From an uncultured Erythrobacteraceae bacterium (GTDB lineage Bacteria > Pseudomonadota > Alphaproteobacteria > Sphingomonadales > Sphingomonadaceae), in NCBI GenBank assembly GCA_946482075.1, contig CAMLQG010000092.1, positions 1 to 14,269 on the forward strand: 14,269 nt of DNA. Direction: 5' to 3'. The translations under genes were made by a program, and so were the position numbers. Positions 13,269 to 14,269 of this stretch are shown here, one piece after another. Each line of letters opens with the position of its first letter. The first letter of the stretch is position 1. The notes beneath the pieces were generated by a model, which had not been told where the DNA came from, ran no database searches, and saw only the letters and a program-made list of their open reading frames with translations.

Positions 13269-13398
13269 GGAATACATTCGCAATGGGAGCAGACGGGGCA
13301 CTTTTCAAGACGGTCAAGCTGTGCTTAGGGGCGCTGCAAAATCTTTCGCGAATTCTCCGCCCGATACCGGGCCGCCACTCATCAGGAAAGCGAGCCTC
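13269..13398. promoter_or_regulatory. Divergent intergenic region between cysQ-like gene and sucC
   Basis: 130 bases that must carry the promoters of two divergent genes. The sucC ribosome site AGGAAAG (13384-13390) is clear. A minus-strand TTGACC (13309-13314) resembles a -35 box for the phosphatase gene, but I could not place a good -10 at the right distance. A small palindrome TTCGCGAA (13345-13352) and a GCCCG/CGGGC hairpin (13359-13372) lie upstream of sucC, of unknown role. Confidence 0.5.
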
Positions 13399-14269
13399 AT
13401 GAACATTCACGAGTACCAGGCCAAGGAACTGCTTGCAAAATTCGGCGTCGCCATACCCGCGGGCTATGCCGCACTCTCGGTGGAAGAAGCCGTTGAAGGC
13501 GCCAAGAAGCTGCCTGGGCCACTTTACGTCGTGAAAGCGCAGATCCACGCCGGCGGCCGCGGCAAGGGCAAGTTCAAGGAGCTCGGCCCCGATGCGAAGG
13601 GCGGCGTCCGCCTCTCCAAGACGCTCGAGGAAGTCGAAGCCAACGCCAAGGAAATGCTCGGCAACACGCTGGTCACCATCCAAACGGGCGAAGCCGGCAA
13701 GCAGGTCAACCGTCTCTATGTGACGGACGGCGCCGACATCGCGAAGGAATACTACCTCTCGATGGTCGTTGACCGCGCGAGCGGCCGCATCGCCATGATC
13801 GTATCCACCGAAGGCGGTATGGACATCGAGGAAGTGGCTCATTCCACGCCGGAGAAGATCACCACCATCGTGATCGATCCGGTCGAAGGCTTCATGCCGC
13901 ACCACGGCCGCGCCGTGGCTTTCGCGCTCAAGCTCTCGGGCGATCTCAACAAGCAGGCTCAGAAGGTCGCCGCGCAGCTTTACGAAGCGTTCAACGCGAC
14001 CGACATGTCCATGCTCGAGATCAACCCGCTGATCGAGACGACCGATGGAAAGATCCTGGTGCTCGACGCCAAGGTCAGCTTCGATTCGAACTCGCTCTAC
14101 CGCCATCCCGACGTGGAAGCGCTGCGCGACGAGACAGAAGAAGATCCGGCCGAAGTCGAGGCCAGCAAGTACGACCTCGCCTACATCAAGCTCGACGGCA
14201 ATATCGGCTGCATGGTGAACGGCGCGGGCCTGGCCATGGCGACGATGGACATCATCAAGCTGAACGGCG
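13399..14269 (+). CDS. sucC: Succinyl-CoA synthetase (ADP-forming) beta subunit, N-terminal part
   Basis: TCA-cycle enzyme subunit that carries the ATP-grasp and the CoA/succinate interface; it works with SucD, expected just beyond the right edge. The first 290 codons are present of about 400 in the family. Seen: [17 protein letters not shown] at the N-terminus, the nucleotide-binding [16 protein letters not shown] (45-60), [15 protein letters not shown] (133-147), [13 protein letters not shown], and the metal and phosphate region MLEINPLI (205-212) with [11 protein letters not shown] (221-231). [19 protein letters not shown] follows near the right edge. AGGAAAG precedes the ATG by 8 bases. 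It is divergent from the CysQ-like gene. The frame is intact to the edge. Confidence 0.97.
   Translation, partial: MNIHEYQAKELLAKFGVAIPAGYAALSVEEAVEGAKKLPGPLYVVKAQIHAGGRGKGKFKELGPDAKGGVRLSKTLEEVEANAKEMLGNTLVTIQTGEAGKQVNRLYVTDGADIAKEYYLSMVVDRASGRIAMIVSTEGGMDIEEVAHSTPEKITTIVIDPVEGFMPHHGRAVAFALKLSGDLNKQAQKVAAQLYEAFNATDMSMLEINPLIETTDGKILVLDAKVSFDSNSLYRHPDVEALRDETEEDPAEVEASKYDLAYIKLDGNIGCMVNGAGLAMATMDIIKLNG

Noticed and set aside
13246..14106. Minus-strand frame of 286 codons opposite sucC
   Set aside because: Shadow of sucC, which is unmistakable on the plus strand.

Overview
The window is a high-GC, gene-dense stretch of a bacterial chromosome. The protein sequences (PurE/PurK, IleS, LspA followed by a DUF3035/BamF-like lipoprotein, SucC) and the styles of intergenic palindrome fit an alphaproteobacterium, most likely of the order Sphingomonadales (Erythrobacteraceae or Sphingomonadaceae). 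That placement is an inference from recognised protein and repeat styles, not from a database comparison.

Layout. Positions 1-1742 (minus strand) hold a two-gene RND efflux operon: a periplasmic adaptor lipoprotein, then the inner-membrane pump, cut by the left edge. A GC-rich pair of palindromes separates the two. A minus-strand tRNA-Thr(GGT) lies at 1933-2007. From 2117 to 5953 a tight plus-strand run follows: a 50-residue protein of unknown function, gpmA (glycolysis), purE and purK (purine synthesis), folA (dihydrofolate reductase) and ribF (FMN/FAD synthesis). purK/folA and folA/ribF overlap at ATGA. A nested palindrome (5961-6125) precedes a second plus-strand cluster, ileS-lspA-DUF3035 lipoprotein (6171-10142), with ileS/lspA again overlapping at ATGA. 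A short hairpin separates this cluster from a convergent minus-strand CNNM/HlyC-type membrane protein with CBS domains (10200-11516). A divergent intergenic region with two inverted repeats leads to a plus-strand OmpA-domain glycine-zipper lipoprotein (11672-12364). Another palindromic repeat separates this from a convergent minus-strand CysQ-like phosphatase (12483-13268). The window ends in the first 290 codons of sucC (succinyl-CoA synthetase beta).

How the genes work together. Most are core functions: central metabolism, purine, folate and flavin cofactors, tRNA charging and envelope building. LspA is the signal peptidase needed by the three lipoproteins encoded here (efflux adaptor, DUF3035 protein, OmpA-like protein). 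No defence island, prophage, integrase, transposase or CRISPR array was seen.

The most unusual signal is a set of palindromic repeats of several families at gene ends. One of them, a perfect 31-bp inverted repeat (arms 7164-7194 and 7221-7251), lies in frame inside the editing-domain region of ileS, where it adds about 30 residues. This resembles the in-frame palindromic elements described in Rickettsia. I found no convincing undescribed multi-gene system.
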